28,979 nucleotides of DNA, taken from positions 1 through 28,979 of IMG/VR virus record IMGVR_UViG_3300042470_000593; one strand, written 5' to 3'. Each line of letters opens with the position of its first letter. Position 1 is the first letter of the stretch. A program made the position numbers and the translations under genes. This document shows positions 27,189 to 28,979 of the stretch, in pieces. The DNA is from a virus. The notes under the pieces were generated by a model. The model saw only the letters and a list, made by a program, of their open reading frames with translations, made no database searches and was not told where the DNA came from.

Positions 27189-28891
27189 CGGCCGAGCTCC
27201 TGCTGGAGGCGGAGCCACGCGGCACCGAAGGCGTACATCTGAAACTGCGTCATCGCGTCGCCGATCGTGTAGCCTCGGCACGTTCCGACGGCTGGCGCGT
27301 ACCCGTTCACGCTCGTCGTCGCGGCGCCCCCCGAGACGTTCGTATAGCTCGCGGCCATAATGCAGAATTGCCCGAGGGGTTGCTCGGTCGATGTGTTCGT
27401 CGTCGTCGCCTCGGTCGAGACCCGCTCGCCCGCCTCATAAAACCAGAGGCTCGTCGATGAGCTCCGGTTCACGATTTTGAGGTTCGCGGCTTGCGTGAGC
27501 CCGCTTTTTGTCGGGTTGCCGAACACGCCAGTGAAGCCCCAGGTCGTGCCGCCCCAGATTAGATACCAACCTCGTGGGCTCGTTATTGGTTCATTGAAGA
27601 ATCCACCGATCAGGTAGCGGTTTGGTGCATCCGCGCCGGTGTAGTCGATCCCGATGTGCCCCGTCGCCCAGCTCGTCCGGAGCTGGGCGAACGTCCCGAG
27701 CGTGAGGTAGCGCGTCGTGCCGTTGCCGGTCAGGCCTGTGGCCTCGGCGTACGAGCCCGAGACGAAGTTGTTGTTCGTGTCCGTCGTGTTCCCGTACTGG
27801 GTGCCGGTCCGGCTCGGGCCGCGGTAGATCGGCACCAGCGCCGCCGTGAGCGACGACCCACAGAAGACGTTCAGCCTCCAGATCTTCGACCGCAGGCCGG
27901 CAGCAGCGATCGCCACGCAGAACCGGGTGACGGCCGCGCGTGTCGCGGTCGATACGGATCCTCCAGCGGTCGACACCCGAGAGACCCAGTCGTCGGCGTC
28001 CGCGATTCCGTCATATCCCGGGAGGTACGTTGCCGAGGTCTGGAGCGTCGAGATATTCGTCGTGTTCGTCGAGACCGTGCCACTCAGCGACGAGACGGTT
28101 CCGTTCGTGTAGCTCAGCGCGCCGTCGATGTTTTGCATGACGTAGCCGAGCTGGTCGTCGGTGCCGAAATTCCCCGTCGCCATGTCGGAGACGTAGACCT
28201 GGTGCTCGTACAGCGTCGGGGTAGTTGTCAGGACTCCGCCCGTAGTCGTGATGGCGATCTGGTCTGGCGTTGACCCGATCGCGCCGGCGTTCGTCAGGTT
28301 GCCGTGAGTGTGTGCCGACGGCTCGAACGTCGAGGGCTTGTCCGTGATGCCGGCCCAGGTCGTCGTCCCGGGAGGTCCAGTCTCACCCTGCGGCCCCGTG
28401 TCGCCGGTCGCGCCGGCCTCGCCGGTCTCGCCCTGGTCGCCCTTTTCGACGACGAGCTCCCAGTTGTAGGCGGGCGGCGCGCCGCCGATCGTCCATCCGC
28501 CGGTCGTCGGGAGCCAGTAGAGCGACCCGTTGTGGGTCACGGCATCGCCCACTCCGTAGACCGTGTACCCGTCCCAGGCCCCGCGCATGACAAACGGAGC
28601 CGGCCCCGTCGGCCCTTGCGGCCCGGGATCGCCCGGATCGCCCTGGTCCCCGGCGTCGCCCTTCGGGCCGGCTTCGCCTTGCGGGCCGGGATCTCCCTGA
28701 TCGCCCTTGGGGCCTGTGCTGCCAGCCGGCCCGGTGCTGCCAGGCTCGCCCGGCTCGCCTTGCGGGCCTTGCGGTCCCGCACCAGCGGACACCGTCGTGA
28801 GGATCTTCGTCGTGGGCGACGTTACATCCACTCCGTCGCCAGCGGCGACCACCTTGATCGGTGACTCCGTCGCCACGACGGTAACGGTCAT
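27185..28891 (-). CDS. Collagen-repeat tail fibre / receptor-binding protein
   Basis: The 568-aa product starts MTVTVVATESPIKVVAAGDG (same as at 39) and has two Gly-x-y blocks: a long one after about residue 39 (GPQGPQGEPGEPGSTGPAG onward) and a short one after about residue 153 (GDQGETGEAGATGDTGPQG onward). Between them is a small domain, VMRGAWDGYTVYGVGDAVTH with YWLPTTGG, of the kind found in carbohydrate-binding or fibre-shaft modules. Beyond residue 200 come tail-fibre-type EPSAHTHGNLTNAGAIGS and a large beta-rich C-terminal domain that likely binds the host surface. The fibre trimerises through the collagen-like parts. The start at 28891 is chosen from the intact copy at 39. Confidence 0.85.
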   Translation of the reverse strand: MTVTVVATESPIKVVAAGDGVDVTSPTTKILTTVSAGAGPQGPQGEPGEPGSTGPAGSTGPKGDQGDPGPQGEAGPKGDAGDQGDPGDPGPQGPTGPAPFVMRGAWDGYTVYGVGDAVTHNGSLYWLPTTGGWTIGGAPPAYNWELVVEKGDQGETGEAGATGDTGPQGETGPPGTTTWAGITDKPSTFEPSAHTHGNLTNAGAIGSTPDQIAITTTGGVLTTTPTLYEHQVYVSDMATGNFGTDDQLGYVMQNIDGALSYTNGTVSSLSGTVSTNTTNISTLQTSATYLPGYDGIADADDWVSRVSTAGGSVSTATRAAVTRFCVAIAAAGLRSKIWRLNVFCGSSLTAALVPIYRGPSRTGTQYGNTTDTNNNFVSGSYAEATGLTGNGTTRYLTLGTFAQLRTSWATGHIGIDYTGADAPNRYLIGGFFNEPITSPRGWYLIWGGTTWGFTGVFGNPTKSGLTQAANLKIVNRSSSTSLWFYEAGERVSTEATTTNTSTEQPLGQFCIMAASYTNVSGGAATTSVNGYAPAVGTCRGYTIGDAMTQFQMYAFGAAWLRLQQELGR

Positions 28892-28979
28892 GCCCGCACC
28901 TCGCAGACGCCGGCCAGGGCCGTCCGCTTCGCGTCGCCTGGAGCCGTCCACGCGATCCGGAACCCATACGTCCCCGTCG
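28853..28979. repeat. Right copy of the 127-bp terminal direct repeat
   Basis: Identical to 1-127. It repeats the start of the fibre gene and the end of the 36-386 gene, so a circular map should count it once. Confidence 0.95.
28888..28979 (-). CDS. 3' end of the BppU-like protein gene (duplicate fragment)
   Basis: The last 92 bases of the window repeat the 3' end of the 36-386 gene, ending in the same TGA at 28890-28888. The upstream part lies past the window edge and continues at 128 on the circular map. Confidence 0.85.
   Translation of the reverse strand, partial: TGTYGFRIAWTAPGDAKRTALAGVCEVRA

Noticed and set aside
1-28979. CRISPR array, insertion sequence or transposase
   Set aside because: No regularly spaced repeats with spacers, no transposase-like frames and no terminal inverted repeats with target duplications were seen.

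Overview
The window is the complete genome of one tailed temperate phage. The first 127 bases (1-127) reappear exactly as the last 127 (28853-28979), so the sequence closes into a circle of about 28,852 bp. Such an overlap is what a circularly closed assembly leaves. Composition is GC-rich, roughly two thirds by eye. Several small proteins resemble, from memory, orphan families of Planctomycetota and their phages: the C-terminus of the 8769-9068 product, the secreted Cys-rich protein at 8308-8604, and the tiny proteins at 19077-19498. A planctomycete host is therefore my best inference, but it is not proven.

Nearly every gene is on the minus strand and reads as one long unit around the circle; the only well-supported plus-strand genes are the integrase (7284-8183) and its short leader ORFs. 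Starting at the int-proximal control region (about 7010-7280, rich in inverted repeats), minus-strand transcription runs leftward. The early block holds a small HTH protein, small orphan genes, a Sak4-like ATPase, an SSB-like protein with a DDIPF tail, a winged-helix protein, a ParB-like protein, a replication initiator carrying a candidate origin, RusA and an HTH protein that could be a late regulator (6788 down to 396). Reading through coordinate 1 into the right end comes a tail/baseplate-like protein, a collagen-repeat fibre, a small orphan, HNH, TerS, TerL, portal, and a prohead protease fused to a HAD-like domain.

Between protease and major capsid protein lies an unusual six-gene insert (19077-21632): a Zn-knuckle protein, a hydrophobic protein, membrane proteins and a papain-fold cysteine protease with an N-terminal membrane segment. 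No classical endolysin is recognisable, so this insert is the best candidate lysis or envelope cassette. The capsid gene has its own candidate promoter and two downstream hairpins. Then follow the connector genes, the tail terminator, three small tail-tube-like genes, a lambda-like G/GT frameshift pair (slippery GGGAAAA), a short tape measure (511 aa) and tail-tip genes. The unit ends with a metallophosphoesterase, a DUF5664-like nucleotide hydrolase domain and two small genes, at a strong hairpin (8263-8291) shared with the 3' end of int.

The gene set (HK97-type head, GT chaperone, tape measure, tail terminator, no sheath) indicates a siphovirus. DNA polymerase, primase and helicase are absent, so replication must borrow the host machinery. 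No CRISPR array, insertion sequence or complete tRNA gene was seen. All assignments come from reading translated sequence; no database search was possible.
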